Assembly: GCF_001614315.2 (NCBI RefSeq)
Contig: NZ_LVEG02000017.1
Location: 96,369-160,368, forward strand
DNA length: 64,000 nucleotides
DNA from: Halofilum ochraceum
GTDB taxonomy: Bacteria; Pseudomonadota; Gammaproteobacteria; XJ16; Halofilaceae
Reading direction: 5' to 3'
This document shows positions 8,979-19,430 of this stretch, one piece after another. The position numbers were made by a program, and so were the translations under genes. Numbering within the stretch: the first letter of the stretch is position 1; the number at the start of each line of letters is the position of its first letter. The notes under the pieces are model-generated. The model had not been told where the DNA came from. It was given only the letters and a program-made list of their open reading frames with translations, and did not search any database.

Positions 8979-9753
8979 TAATGGCGGCTTCTCTCTGATC
9001 GAGCTGGCGGTCGTGCTGGTGATCGTCGGCCTTCTGGTGGGAGGTGGGATTGCTGCGTTGGATGCGACCACCCAACAGGCGCGGCGCAGCGAGCAACAGC
9101 GCCAGATGGTCGAGGTTCGCGAAGCCTTGTACGGGTTTGCGCTGTCGGAGGGACGTTTGCCGTGCCCGGTGGATCTTGATCCTTCCGAGTATCCACCTGA
9201 TGGGAACGAAGATCCGGAAGACCCGGATGCGGGGACCGATTGTTCGGCGGAAGAGGGCGCTCTGCCATGGCGGCAACTCGGCGTTGGTCGCCGCGATGCC
9301 TGGGATAATCCGCTCCTATACCGCGTGACGCAGGATTTCGCGGATGGACCGGTAGACGATGACGGAATGGATAGCGATACCGGTAGCAGTTTCGCTTTGT
9401 CAAGTAGTGAAAGTGACGGTGATGGTGACCTCACTGTGGAGGATGGAGCCGGCGGGACGATCACCACCAATACGCCGGCTGTTGTCGTATCTTTTGGGCC
9501 TCAAGGCGATCAGGTCTGGACCGAGGATGGCTTCGTCTGCCCGGGCTCCGGCGGTGCACCCGCAAACGGCTTTTCCGATGACGAAACCGAGAACTGCGAC
9601 TGGATCGACGACAATACGGACGACACGTATGTGGCGGCGGATTTCCGCACACCGGAGGCGGACGACGGGCGGTTCGACGACATGCTGATCTGGCTGCCGA
9701 CGCCGATTCTGAAAGCCCGGATGGTCGATGTCGGGCGCTTGCCCCGGCAGTGA
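8950..9753 (+). CDS. Prepilin-type minor pilin
   Basis: A 267-residue pilin precursor with a short basic leader and the prepilin peptidase site N-G-G-F-S-L-I-E-L-A-V-V-L, including Glu5. The helix is followed by an L-P-C-P ... A-L-P-W-R-Q-L-G domain and acidic Asp/Glu-rich loops that could bind calcium. The start overlaps the previous gene by 29 bases; GTG at 8941 is an in-frame alternative. It is related to the upstream Glu5-less protein through the shared motifs. Confidence 0.75.
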   Translation: MGGCARSRRSNGGFSLIELAVVLVIVGLLVGGGIAALDATTQQARRSEQQRQMVEVREALYGFALSEGRLPCPVDLDPSEYPPDGNEDPEDPDAGTDCSAEEGALPWRQLGVGRRDAWDNPLLYRVTQDFADGPVDDDGMDSDTGSSFALSSSESDGDGDLTVEDGAGGTITTNTPAVVVSFGPQGDQVWTEDGFVCPGSGGAPANGFSDDETENCDWIDDNTDDTYVAADFRTPEADDGRFDDMLIWLPTPILKARMVDVGRLPRQ

Positions 9754-9914
9754 CCAAGCTGGCGGTCCCGCGTTGGCTGCCGCAGTGGCGGCGAATCCGG
9801 CTCTGCAGTCACCGGCGAAAAGGTTAGAATCCTTGGCGGCGCAGGCCACGGTGGCCGCCCGCCTGGGTTCAGGGCAATCGCTGCGCGGAAAATCCCCCTT
9901 ATGGGCTATCCCTT

Positions 9915-10559
9915 ATGCGCCCGATCTTTGGAGCCAGTCGGAATCGAAGGGCGCGCGGTTTCTCGCTGGTCGAGGCCGCGGTCGTGCTGGTGGTGATCGG
10001 CATCATCCTGGGCGCCGTGCTGCAGGGGCGTTCATTGATCGAGAGCGCGGAGTACAAGTCGTTCCGTCAGCAGATCCGCGAGTACCGGGGTGCCTTCCAC
10101 AATTTCCGTGACCGCTTCGACGCCCTGCCGGGCGACTTCGAGGACGCGTCGGATCGTCTGGAGAGCACGCAGAACGATGGCGGGGGCGATGGCCTCATAG
10201 GCACCAACATCGAGAGCGACTGGGACGGGTGTTCCACAGACACGGATGAGCGGTGCATGGCGTGGCAGCATCTGCGCGCCGCCGGCATGCTGGACGGCAA
10301 TCCCGAGACGCCCAACGACGCCGCTGCACCGGAACACCCTTACGGTGGTCTCGTGGCGGCATTTTTCACGGGGGCGGGCGAGAACGGCGCGTTTGGTCAC
10401 AAGCTTTTGATTACCGATGTCCCCGTCGGGATCGCGCAGCGCTTCGACGCGGATAATGACGACGAGCGCTGCGACGGCGGGCGCATCACCGGCCAGACAT
10501 GCCCCGACGGCGACTGGCCCACGGGTCAGACGACTGTTGATGTCGTCTACGCGCTCTGA
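9915..10559 (+). CDS. Prepilin-type pilin
   Basis: A 214-residue pilin precursor with leader and cleavage motif R-A-R-G-F-S-L-V-E-A-A-V-V-L-V-V-I-G. After the helix it has F-D-A-L-P-G-D-F and M-A-W-Q-H-L-R-A-A-G, matching R-A-V-P-G-D-M and A-V-W-E-H-L-S-K-A-G in the pilin at 14339, so the two are paralogues. Its 3' end overlaps the 3' end of the opposite-strand histidine kinase by 13 bases. The 161-base gap before it contains no clear gene. Confidence 0.8.
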   Translation: MRPIFGASRNRRARGFSLVEAAVVLVVIGIILGAVLQGRSLIESAEYKSFRQQIREYRGAFHNFRDRFDALPGDFEDASDRLESTQNDGGGDGLIGTNIESDWDGCSTDTDERCMAWQHLRAAGMLDGNPETPNDAAAPEHPYGGLVAAFFTGAGENGAFGHKLLITDVPVGIAQRFDADNDDERCDGGRITGQTCPDGDWPTGQTTVDVVYAL

Positions 10560-12238
10560 GCCGCCGGCGCCCCGCTCAGCCGAAACCGCACCAGCCCCGA
10601 TTCATTATCCGTCAGGCGCAGATCGAACCCGTGGTACTGCGCCAGGCGGGCGCACTGGTACAGCCCGACACCCAGGCCCCCCGCCGACTGGACCGCGCCG
10701 TTGAACAGGTTGCGGGCCGTGGCCTCGGGCATCGGCGCGCCCGTGTCCTCGATCTCCAGTGCAACGGCCTCGGCCGTGCTCGACAGCCGTGCGCGGATCG
10801 TGACCTTCCGGTCGGTCGCCTGCTTGTAGCGGGCATTCTCCAGAAGATTCTCGGCCACCGTATCGAACAGATCGCGTGGCACCTCGAGGCCCGAATCCGC
10901 TTCACCCTCGAATGTGACCGCGCCGTCGGCGTAGCGGCGTCGGAGGCCCTCCCACCAATCGCTTACGGCGACCGAATCATCATTTTCGACCGCGGCGGGT
11001 TCGCGCAGCTTCTCGAGCGTCGACTGCAGGCGCTGGTTGATGTCGGGTAACTGCCGCTGGACCAGCTGCAGCGCTTCGGCGCTGCGCTCTTCCCCCGAGG
11101 AAGCGACTGCGGCCGACAGCGACTGCAGCGACTGCAGCAGGTTCTTGATGTCGTGCGTGAGCCGCGCGCCGGTCTCGTGGACGGCCCGCACCTTCTCCTG
11201 ATTGCGCAGCTCGACCTCGTGCAGGCGCGAGTGATAAAGCTGCTGGATCAGGCGCGCCAGCAGCTGGATATGCAGCCGCAGTGTCGGGCCCGGATCGTTC
11301 GCCGTGTAGACGATCAGCGGGGCGGTATCGTCGTAGCCCTCGGTGGCGTGCTCCGTGCGCTGACCGATCAGGCGCTCACGAGCCGGTCCGCGCACCTCCA
11401 CGCCCTGAACCCATTCGAGCTCGGACATCGCGGTGACGGCCTGGTCCAGATAATCGTCGGGACCGAGTCCGGTGGCAGCGGGCCCCGAGAGGCTGACGAG
11501 GTAGTGCTCGAACGGCGTGCCGATGTTGAGCAGGTACCGGTTCCAGAGCACCTGGAACATGGTATGGCTGGCCTTGCGGCGCCAGACCCAGTTCATCACC
11601 AGGATCAGGCCCGCGACGAACAGCGTCGTCTGTACGAGCGTGATCGCGTAGGGCGTGCCCGTGCGATAGGTCCACAGCACGCCGCCGGCGGCCATCAGCA
11701 GCGCCAGGAGCGTGATCGCGAGGCTGCGCAGGTAGTCGAAGCGCTGCAGGTATGCGGGCGGTGAAGCGGCCGGCATGAACAGCAGCAGGAGCGGAATCGA
11801 GCCGCCCGCGGCCATCACCGTCCAGAGCGCGTTATCGCCGTTGGCCTCGACCGCGAACAGCGGTGGCGTGACGCCGATCAGCAGTGCCATCAGCAGGTAC
11901 AGGATCACGAGCCACTGCACGAGCTGGTCGCGCCGGCTGCCGACCTGCTCGCCACCGATCAGGCCGAGCAGCACCAGCAGCCAGGCGGCGAGCAGCAGCC
12001 AGCTGCTCAGCAGCACCACCGCCGTGCCGACCACCAGGGTCGCGATGGCCGCCCGGCGGTTGACCTCGGTCGATCCCTGCCAGAATGGCTGCCACAGGAT
12101 GATCAGCCCGAAGTGCACGAGCGTGGCGGCGGTCACGACCGCCGGCTCGTCCGGCGCGAGCAGGGCGACCTGGAGCGCCAGCAGCGCCAGTGCCAGCAGG
12201 CGGTGACGCTGCGAGTGGTGCTGAATCCATGGAAGCAC
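10547..12238 (-). CDS. Membrane sensor histidine kinase, orphan
   Basis: A 563-residue kinase. Residues 10-220 hold about eight hydrophobic helices. A GAF-like cytoplasmic region follows (about 230-330), then a dimerisation helix with the phospho-acceptor in L-T-H-D-I-K-N-L-L (His about 362), and an HATPase domain with N box E-N-L-L-E-N-A-R and a Gly-rich G-G-L-G-V-G-L-Y segment. The arrangement resembles PrsK-type kinases. There is a strong Shine-Dalgarno (AAGGAGG) before the ATG. No response regulator lies beside it, the nearest being ntrC 4 kb away. Its position inside the pilin cluster on the opposite strand suggests control of pilus genes, which is inference. Confidence 0.85.
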   Translation of the reverse strand: MLPWIQHHSQRHRLLALALLALQVALLAPDEPAVVTAATLVHFGLIILWQPFWQGSTEVNRRAAIATLVVGTAVVLLSSWLLLAAWLLVLLGLIGGEQVGSRRDQLVQWLVILYLLMALLIGVTPPLFAVEANGDNALWTVMAAGGSIPLLLLFMPAASPPAYLQRFDYLRSLAITLLALLMAAGGVLWTYRTGTPYAITLVQTTLFVAGLILVMNWVWRRKASHTMFQVLWNRYLLNIGTPFEHYLVSLSGPAATGLGPDDYLDQAVTAMSELEWVQGVEVRGPARERLIGQRTEHATEGYDDTAPLIVYTANDPGPTLRLHIQLLARLIQQLYHSRLHEVELRNQEKVRAVHETGARLTHDIKNLLQSLQSLSAAVASSGEERSAEALQLVQRQLPDINQRLQSTLEKLREPAAVENDDSVAVSDWWEGLRRRYADGAVTFEGEADSGLEVPRDLFDTVAENLLENARYKQATDRKVTIRARLSSTAEAVALEIEDTGAPMPEATARNLFNGAVQSAGGLGVGLYQCARLAQYHGFDLRLTDNESGLVRFRLSGAPAAQSA

Positions 12239-12658
12239 TGCGCCCCTCCTTCTCGAGACTGACTGATCCGGAACTGCTCTACGCTGTTGGCGATGATGCC
12301 CGATTTCGCCCGTAGGCCGGCTTTTGCCGAAGGCAACAGCCGGCAGACCAGGTATCGTCCCCGAAAATGCCGGCTGGCTCCCTTCGGTCGCAAGCCGGCC
12401 TACGTGCTACGGCGCGCCGCCAAAGCCTTGTAGCCCGTACGCAGTCGGCAGCCGGAATCCGGAAAGGATATGCCCGAACGAACCGGTATCCGTCCCCGGG
12501 ATCAAGCAAATGCCGCACCACATCCCGCCACGGCGAGCCCGATGGCACCCCTCATGGTATCTTGTCAGGCTGTAAACGGGGGCGATTGCAATTCCCCGCA
12601 ACCGCTCGGCGGGCATGGCTGATGCCCGTGAGGTACGCAGACGCCGGAGGCCCCGCCA
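12239..12658. other. Intergenic region between histidine kinase and ABC permease
   Basis: A 420-base divergent gap with no credible gene. It should hold both promoters, though I cannot point to a convincing pair of boxes. The centre is a GTAG-footed repeat pair (12312-12403). A GGAGG at 12646-12650 serves the permease. Confidence 0.6.
12312..12403. repeat. GTAGGCCGGC palindrome pair
   Basis: The left copy starts GTAGGCCGGCTTTTGCCG and folds on its own GCCGGC end; the right copy ends CAAGCCGGCCTAC in the opposite orientation. Related pairs occur at 31694, 42677 and 59338. Each half is a hairpin beside a GTAG foot, typical of REP/BIME elements. Confidence 0.8.
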
Positions 12659-13420
12659 TTGGTCGCGACGATCGCGCGTTTCACCCTGCGCCAGGCACGG
12701 CACAGTCGCCTGCTCGTGCTGGCGGGCCTTCTGCTGGTGTTCGCGTTCGTCCTGACCGGCCTGGCCGGTGCGGTTGCCCTGACCGAGCACGCCGCCGTGC
12801 AGGCGGTACTGCTCGCCGCGAGCCTGCGCGCCGGGGCGGTCGGTCTGATCGCCCTGTTCGCCGTATCCGCCTGTCTGCGTGAGCAGGACGACCGCACGCT
12901 GGATCTCGTGCTCGCGCTGGACGCGCCCCGCAGCCACTACGTGCTGGGCAAGCTCGCCGCCTTCGCTCTGATCGCCGTTGCCCTGGCCGCCGCCTGCGCG
13001 CTGCCGCTGCTGCTCTGGTCGCCGCCACTGGCCGTCGCCGGCTGGGCCGTGTCGCTCGCCTGCGAGGCGTGGCTGATCGCCGCGCTCGGCCTGCTGCTCG
13101 CGTTTACTTTCCGCCAGCCGGTGACCGCGCTCGCCGCGCTCGCCGCTTTCTATCTGCTGGCCCGCGGGCTCGACGCACTGCTCCTGCTCGCACGCGATCC
13201 CGTGTTCGTGCATGAGGGGGCGTTCCGGGCCTTCGTCGAATCCGGGATCGCGTTGATCGCCTGGGTCATGCCCGGCCTGCACCGCTTCACGGACGCCGGT
13301 TGGCTCGGCACGGCCGGGTTCGACCCTGTGCTGCTGTGGCCGGTGCTCGGTCAGACCCTGGTCTACGGCGCGCTGCTGGCTGCGGCGGCAGCCTTCGATC
13401 TCTACCGCCGCGAGTTCTGA
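12659..13420 (+). CDS. ABC-2 type transporter permease
   Basis: A 253-residue, very hydrophobic protein with about six membrane helices and an R-E-Q-D-D-R-T-L-D coupling segment, typical of ABC-2 permeases such as NosY or PilI. The TTG start is chosen because GGAGG lies eight bases upstream and no ATG fits. Its stop overlaps the next ATG (TGATG). The matching ATPase is probably the gene at 15080, with a pilin gene in between. The substrate is unknown; the arrangement recalls the PilGHI transporter of Myxococcus pili. Confidence 0.75.
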   Translation: MVATIARFTLRQARHSRLLVLAGLLLVFAFVLTGLAGAVALTEHAAVQAVLLAASLRAGAVGLIALFAVSACLREQDDRTLDLVLALDAPRSHYVLGKLAAFALIAVALAAACALPLLLWSPPLAVAGWAVSLACEAWLIAALGLLLAFTFRQPVTALAALAAFYLLARGLDALLLLARDPVFVHEGAFRAFVESGIALIAWVMPGLHRFTDAGWLGTAGFDPVLLWPVLGQTLVYGALLAAAAAFDLYRREF

Positions 13421-14154
13421 TGCGACTGCCGGCACGACTCGCCGCGGCCCGGACGCCAACACGCCCCCTCCGCGCGGTACCGGTGGGCGTTCAGGGCGCA
13501 TTCGCGCTGGCGCTGACCGCTCAGCTTTTGTGGTACGGCTTCGCACCGACACCGAGTAGCGAGCGCCACGCGTTGCCGCCCGCCCCGCCGGTATCCCTGC
13601 TGCGCGTCTCGGCCTTCGGCGAGCCGGCCGCGCTGGCGCGCGCGGGGACGCTCTGGCTGCAGTACTTCGATCAGCAACCGGGGCACAGCGTGCCCTACCG
13701 CGAACTCGATTACGGCCGTCTACGCGCTTGGCTCGACCGCTGGCTTATGCTCGCGCCCACGAGCGAGTATCCGCTGTCGCTGGCGGTGCGCCTCTACGGC
13801 CAGGTGTCCGATCCGTCCCGCCAGCGGATCATGCTCGATTTCGTCCACGAGGCCTTTCTCGAGGATCCCGGTGCGCGCTGGCGCTGGCTCGCCGAGAGCA
13901 CGCTGCTGGCAAAACACCGCCTCGAGGACCTCGACCTCGCCCTGCGCTATGCCCGCGACCTCGCCGAACACACCGAGGGCATGGACGTGCCGTACTGGGC
14001 ACGGGATTTGCAGATTCTCCTGCTTGAAGACATGGGCGAATACGAAGCCGCACGGATCCTGATCGGTGGCCTGCTGGCCAGCGGCGAGATCGAGGATCCC
14101 CGCGAAGTGCGGTTTCTGGAGCGACGCCTCGAGGCACTTTCGCAGGGAGAATGA
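13420..14154 (+). CDS. Membrane-anchored TPR-like protein of unknown function
   Basis: A 244-residue protein with one N-terminal hydrophobic segment (about 23-40), a short linker, and then an all-helical region rich in Leu, Arg and Ala that looks TPR-like (for example A-L-R-Y-A-R-D-L-A-E-H). I do not recognise a named family. The ATG shares its A with the permease stop, so the two are very likely translated together. It may be the third component of the ABC system. Confidence 0.6.
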   Translation: MRLPARLAAARTPTRPLRAVPVGVQGAFALALTAQLLWYGFAPTPSSERHALPPAPPVSLLRVSAFGEPAALARAGTLWLQYFDQQPGHSVPYRELDYGRLRAWLDRWLMLAPTSEYPLSLAVRLYGQVSDPSRQRIMLDFVHEAFLEDPGARWRWLAESTLLAKHRLEDLDLALRYARDLAEHTEGMDVPYWARDLQILLLEDMGEYEAARILIGGLLASGEIEDPREVRFLERRLEALSQGE

Positions 14155-14338
14155 CGCGGCGATAATGCGCCGCGGCCTCGGTCGCCGACCATGAATGACG
14201 GTTATCTGACGTCGAAACGCCGACGCTGTGTCGGCGATCCGACACAACACCCGGGCGCTCGCGACGCCCGACGCGGCAAACGGAATGCCATGCGAACGCG
14301 GCGGTAACAACCAACCGTCCGCCAGGCGGGGAGTCACA

Positions 14339-15052
14339 ATGCAACTGAAGCAACGACAGAAAGGTTTCACGCTGGTCGAGATCGCCGTGGTTCTGGTGAT
14401 CATCGGCCTCCTGCTGGGCGGCGTACTCAAGGGACAGGAGTTGATCTCGAGCGCGCGAGTGCGGAACCTGGCGGATCAGCAGGCCGGTATTCAGGCTGCT
14501 TATTTCGGCTTCATTGATCGATACCGCGCTGTGCCTGGCGACATGCCGCAAGCCGATGCCGACAACGCGATCCAGGCCAATGTCACAACCGGCGGCGATC
14601 CTTCCGGCGACGGCGCTAACGGCGTGATCGATGCAAACTGGACAGAAGTGAATGCAGTGTGGGAACACCTGTCCAAAGCTGGGTTCATCAAAGGGAGCTA
14701 CGAAGGATCGAGTTCTCAATCCACGGCCGATACCTCCCCGATCAACGTTTTCAATGGTGTCCTGGTGTTAGCACGGGATGATGGCTATGAGGACACCGAT
14801 ACTGACCCGCCGCCGCGATTGCTGCTGCACATGGGTCGATTCGTTCCTGCGGATATCGCGAGAGAACTCGACGTAAAGCTCGATGACGGTGAGCCGGACA
14901 CTGGAAGTTTGCGGAATGCGCTCGATGCCGATTCACCGTTCGTGGAACTCGCGCACTCCGACTCCAGTTGCTCTGTAGACGACAACGGCAATCAAATCTG
15001 GAATATCGATCAGAACCCGACGAACTGCGTGCCGACGTATCTTATGCAGTAG
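14339..15052 (+). CDS. Prepilin-type pilin, paralogue of the 9915 pilin
   Basis: A 237-residue pilin precursor with leader and cleavage motif Q-K-G-F-T-L-V-E-I-A-V-V-L-V-I-I-G, then a P-G-D and a W-E-H-L-S-K-A-G segment shared with the pilin at 9915. A GGGGAG Shine-Dalgarno lies five to six bases before ATG 14339; in-frame upstream codons are less likely. Composition is less GC-rich than its neighbours. A Cys pair near the C-terminus (S-S-C-S ... N-C-V-P) could form the D-loop disulphide. The ABC ATPase follows 27 bases later. Confidence 0.8.
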   Translation: MQLKQRQKGFTLVEIAVVLVIIGLLLGGVLKGQELISSARVRNLADQQAGIQAAYFGFIDRYRAVPGDMPQADADNAIQANVTTGGDPSGDGANGVIDANWTEVNAVWEHLSKAGFIKGSYEGSSSQSTADTSPINVFNGVLVLARDDGYEDTDTDPPPRLLLHMGRFVPADIARELDVKLDDGEPDTGSLRNALDADSPFVELAHSDSSCSVDDNGNQIWNIDQNPTNCVPTYLMQ

Positions 15053-15079
15053 CGTGCCCGGGAAATGTGATCCCGCGGT

Positions 15080-15823
15080 ATGAAAGTTGTCGACGAAGAT
15101 GTCCTACGCGTAGCGTCGGTCAGCCGCCGTGAAGGCAGGCGCACGGTGCTCGCGGGCGTCGATCTCGCCGTGCAATCGGGCGAAACGGTGGCCCTCGTCG
15201 GCGCCAACGGCGCCGGCAAGTCGACCCTGATCCGGACCATTCTGGATCTGCGGGCCGCGCACGGCGGCACGATTACCCTCGCCGGCCGCCCGAACACCGA
15301 TCGCCGCGCCCGCGCGGCGGTCGCCTATCTCCCCGAACGCTTCCAGCCACCGACCTACCTGAGCGGCAGCGAATTCCTCGATTACATGCTGTCCCTGTAC
15401 CGCGTCGGGCCGGCGGACCGCGGCGCGCGCGAGGTTGCGGCGGCGTTGGGTCTGGGCGCCGAGGCGCTGGCGCGTCCGGTCGCGACCTACTCGAAGGGCA
15501 TGGGCCAACTGCTCGGACTGACTGCCTGCATCGCCTCCGGCCGGCGGTTACTGATCTTCGACGAACCGATGGACGGGCTGGATCCGGCGGCGCGCGTGCG
15601 TCTGCGACAGGCGCTCGAAGTCCGGCGCGCCGAGGGGGCCAGCGTCCTGTTCAGCACCCACCTGCTCACCGATGCCGCGGAATTCGCCGACCGCATCGCG
15701 ATCCTGCACGACGGCCGGATCGCCGCTGCGGGGAGCGTTGCGGAGCTCTGCGCGCGGTTCGAGGCCGATGATCTCGAGTCGGCCTACCTCTATTGCACCG
15801 GGGAAACCGCCGCGACGGCCTGA
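15080..15823 (+). CDS. ABC transporter ATP-binding protein
   Basis: A 247-residue ATPase with Walker A G-A-N-G-A-G-K-S-T, a signature-like Y-S-K-G-M-G-Q, Walker B L-L-I-F-D-E-P and the switch His in F-S-T-H. It belongs to the NosF/CcmA-like class that pairs with ABC-2 permeases, so it probably partners the permease at 12659. The 27-base spacing to the pilin gene suggests one transcript. Confidence 0.85.
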   Translation: MKVVDEDVLRVASVSRREGRRTVLAGVDLAVQSGETVALVGANGAGKSTLIRTILDLRAAHGGTITLAGRPNTDRRARAAVAYLPERFQPPTYLSGSEFLDYMLSLYRVGPADRGAREVAAALGLGAEALARPVATYSKGMGQLLGLTACIASGRRLLIFDEPMDGLDPAARVRLRQALEVRRAEGASVLFSTHLLTDAAEFADRIAILHDGRIAAAGSVAELCARFEADDLESAYLYCTGETAATA

Positions 15824-16157
15824 CCATGTCTCCCGGATCGAAACGCGAGCAGAAATCCCGTGTGCGCCGGTTTCTCGTCGACTCGCCAAAAGTCGTCAAG
15901 GCAAACGAAGGCGAGTGCCGGAGCCTGTAGGAGCGAGCTTGCTCGCGATAATGCCTGCACAGCGCTCGGGTATCATCGGGCAAACCCCGCCGAAGCCGAG
16001 AGGGTCAGCAATAACCGGTGTGGCCGCCAGCCGCAGTGCGGGCACAATCGCGAGCAAGCTCGCTCCTACAGGGTTGTTGCTCTTGTCGCGCCTCTTTGCG
16101 AGGGCTCTGTAATCGGCTCGCGAACTTGCCGATACGTCCCTTGAGCAATTTTTCCTG
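15824..16157. repeat. Tail-to-tail gap with a GTAGGAGCGAGC repeat pair
   Basis: The gap between the ABC ATPase (+) and ntrC (-) carries GTAGGAGCGAGCTTGCTCGC at 15927 and its inverted copy ending at 16069. Both halves are strong hairpins with a GTAG foot. No gene is visible. The repeats could help end transcription from both sides. Confidence 0.8.
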
Positions 16158-17550
<1,393 letters not shown>

Positions 17551-17558
<8 letters not shown>

Positions 17559-18672
17559 CGCCCGTCTCCAGCGGCAGCAGTACCCGGAAGATGGTGCGCG
17601 GCTCCGCTCTGCCGGTGCCGCTCGCATCCGCCGTCGCGAGGCGCTCGCATTCGATCAATCCCCCGTGACGGCTGACCAGTGATTGCGCGATCGTCAGGCC
17701 GAGTCCGGTCCCTTCCGCGCGACCGCTGACCATGGGCTGGAACAGGCTGTCCAGCAGATCGGGCGGGATGCCCGGTCCGTCGTCGGCGATCTCGATGCAG
17801 GCGACGAGGCGGTGCTGGACTTGCCCGATCGTGAAGCGTCGGCGGGTGCTGGTGCGCAGGGTCACGTGACCCTGCTCGCCCACCGCCTGGATCGCATTGC
17901 GGCCCAGGTTCAGCAGCGCCTGGATCAACTGGTCCCCGTCCGCCTGGAGGTCGGGGATGCTGGGGTCATATTCGGTCTGCAGCGACACCCCTTCCCCGGC
18001 CTCGCCACGCAGCAGCTGCAGCACGTGCTCCGTCAGCCGATGGATGTTCACGCGTTCGAACGCGGGGGGCTGCACCGGCCCCACCATCCGGTCCACCAGA
18101 CCCCGCAGCCGGTCGGCCTCGCGCACGATCACATCCGTGTACTCGCGCTGGGCGTCGTCTTCGAGCTCCCGCGCCAGCAGCTGCGCGGCGCCGCGGAGGC
18201 CGGCAAGCGGATTGCGGATCTCATGCGCCACCCCACGCAGCAGGCGCCGGTTCGCGAGTTCCTGCGTGCGCAGCCCTTCCTCGCGAGCGATGCGCAGGTG
18301 GCGGTCAACCGGGGTGAGTTCAATCACCACGGCCGACGCCAGCTCACCCCACGCCAGGGGCGTGACACTGGCATCGACCTGCCGCGTGCTGGTGGCGTCG
18401 TGGGTCGTGAGCGTGACCTCGCGCGCGGTGAAGGTCGCGTCGGCATCGAGGTTGGCGGCGACGTGGTCCAGCCAGGTCGGCTCGAAACCGGCGACCACGG
18501 CCAGCGGTTGCCCCAACGCCCGCCGTCGGCTAAGGCGGATCAGGTCCTCGGCGGCCGTGTTGAGGTAGCGCACGTGCAGCTCGGCGCCCTCGACCACGAG
18601 GATCGCACCGGACAGCGCTTCCAGCAGCTCGGCCGCCGCCGTGCCGGCATTGTTGTCGGTATCGGGGATCAT
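17551..18672 (-). CDS. glnL: Nitrogen regulation histidine kinase NtrB
   Basis: A 373-residue soluble kinase with an N-terminal PAS domain (about 12-120), the H box V-A-H-E-I-R-N-P-L (His150) and an HATPase domain containing L-L-N-L-G-R-N-A-I-Q-A and D-D-G-P-G-I-P. It phosphorylates or dephosphorylates NtrC, normally under PII control; no PII gene is in the window. It starts 45 bases after the DUF4124 gene on the same strand. Confidence 0.93.
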
Positions 18673-18717
18673 TGCACCATTGTAGTGCAGGCGAGACCGC
18701 CACGGTGGCCGTCGGGA

Positions 18718-19266
18718 TCAGTTCCCGCCGCTGCCACCCAGCGCCTTGCGAAGCAGGTAGAACTTGACCGAATCGGACTCGTACCGCGTCTGGCCGGAAC
18801 TGTCGATGATCCGTGCGCGCACGGTGTGCGGGCCACGATTGACCGGCGATACCGTCACCCGGGCGCTCGCCGCGCGGCCACGGACCTCGCCGTCGAGGAT
18901 GATCTCGACCTGGTGTCCGCGCGGGAGCGTTGCGCCTTCCGGCTCCAGCGCGACCTCGAAGGGGACGTTGCCGCCGTTGTGGCGGATGCCCTTTTCGTTT
19001 TCCGGGTAGGCGATGGCAATCCCGGAGATGCCGTTCGACGGTGTATCCGGTTCGCCGGAAGAGGAGTTCACGGCGCCGTCGGGATCTCCCTCGACGGGCT
19101 CCACCGTGGTCAGCGGATCGAGTTCGACCGGTTCGGCGTCCTCGTCCGGCGGATCGTCGGTGAACACGACGTTGCCGTCCTCGTCGGTCGTGCGGTAAAT
19201 CTCCGACGCCACGACCGGCCCCGCGGCCAGCGCCGCCGGCAACACCATCATGAGCAGACGTTTCAT
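18718..19266 (-). CDS. DUF4124-domain periplasmic protein
   Basis: A 182-residue exported protein. It has a signal peptide (M-K-R-L-L-M-M-V-L-P with cleavage near A-L-A-A-G-P-V-V-A-S), then the DUF4124 pattern E-I-Y-R-T-T-D-E-D-G-N-V-V-F-T-D, an acidic linker and an Ig-like C-terminal beta domain. Such proteins are often found beside ntrBC and glnA in gammaproteobacteria; their role is not known. I chose ATG 19266 over a TTG two codons upstream. Confidence 0.8.
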   Translation of the reverse strand: MKRLLMMVLPAALAAGPVVASEIYRTTDEDGNVVFTDDPPDEDAEPVELDPLTTVEPVEGDPDGAVNSSSGEPDTPSNGISGIAIAYPENEKGIRHNGGNVPFEVALEPEGATLPRGHQVEIILDGEVRGRAASARVTVSPVNRGPHTVRARIIDSSGQTRYESDSVKFYLLRKALGGSGGN

Positions 19267-19430
19267 AATCAAAGTCTATCGCTCCCCGGCCCACCGGGCC
19301 ACATCCGGTTGGCCCCCGGACCGCGCAACCCGATCGAGTGTTCTGTGATCGTGGTGGCGGATCGGGGGCGTTGCAATGGCCGCCTCCCGGTTCATGGGCA
19401 GGCGTGGTTGCCCGAAATCGGGGGGAAAAT

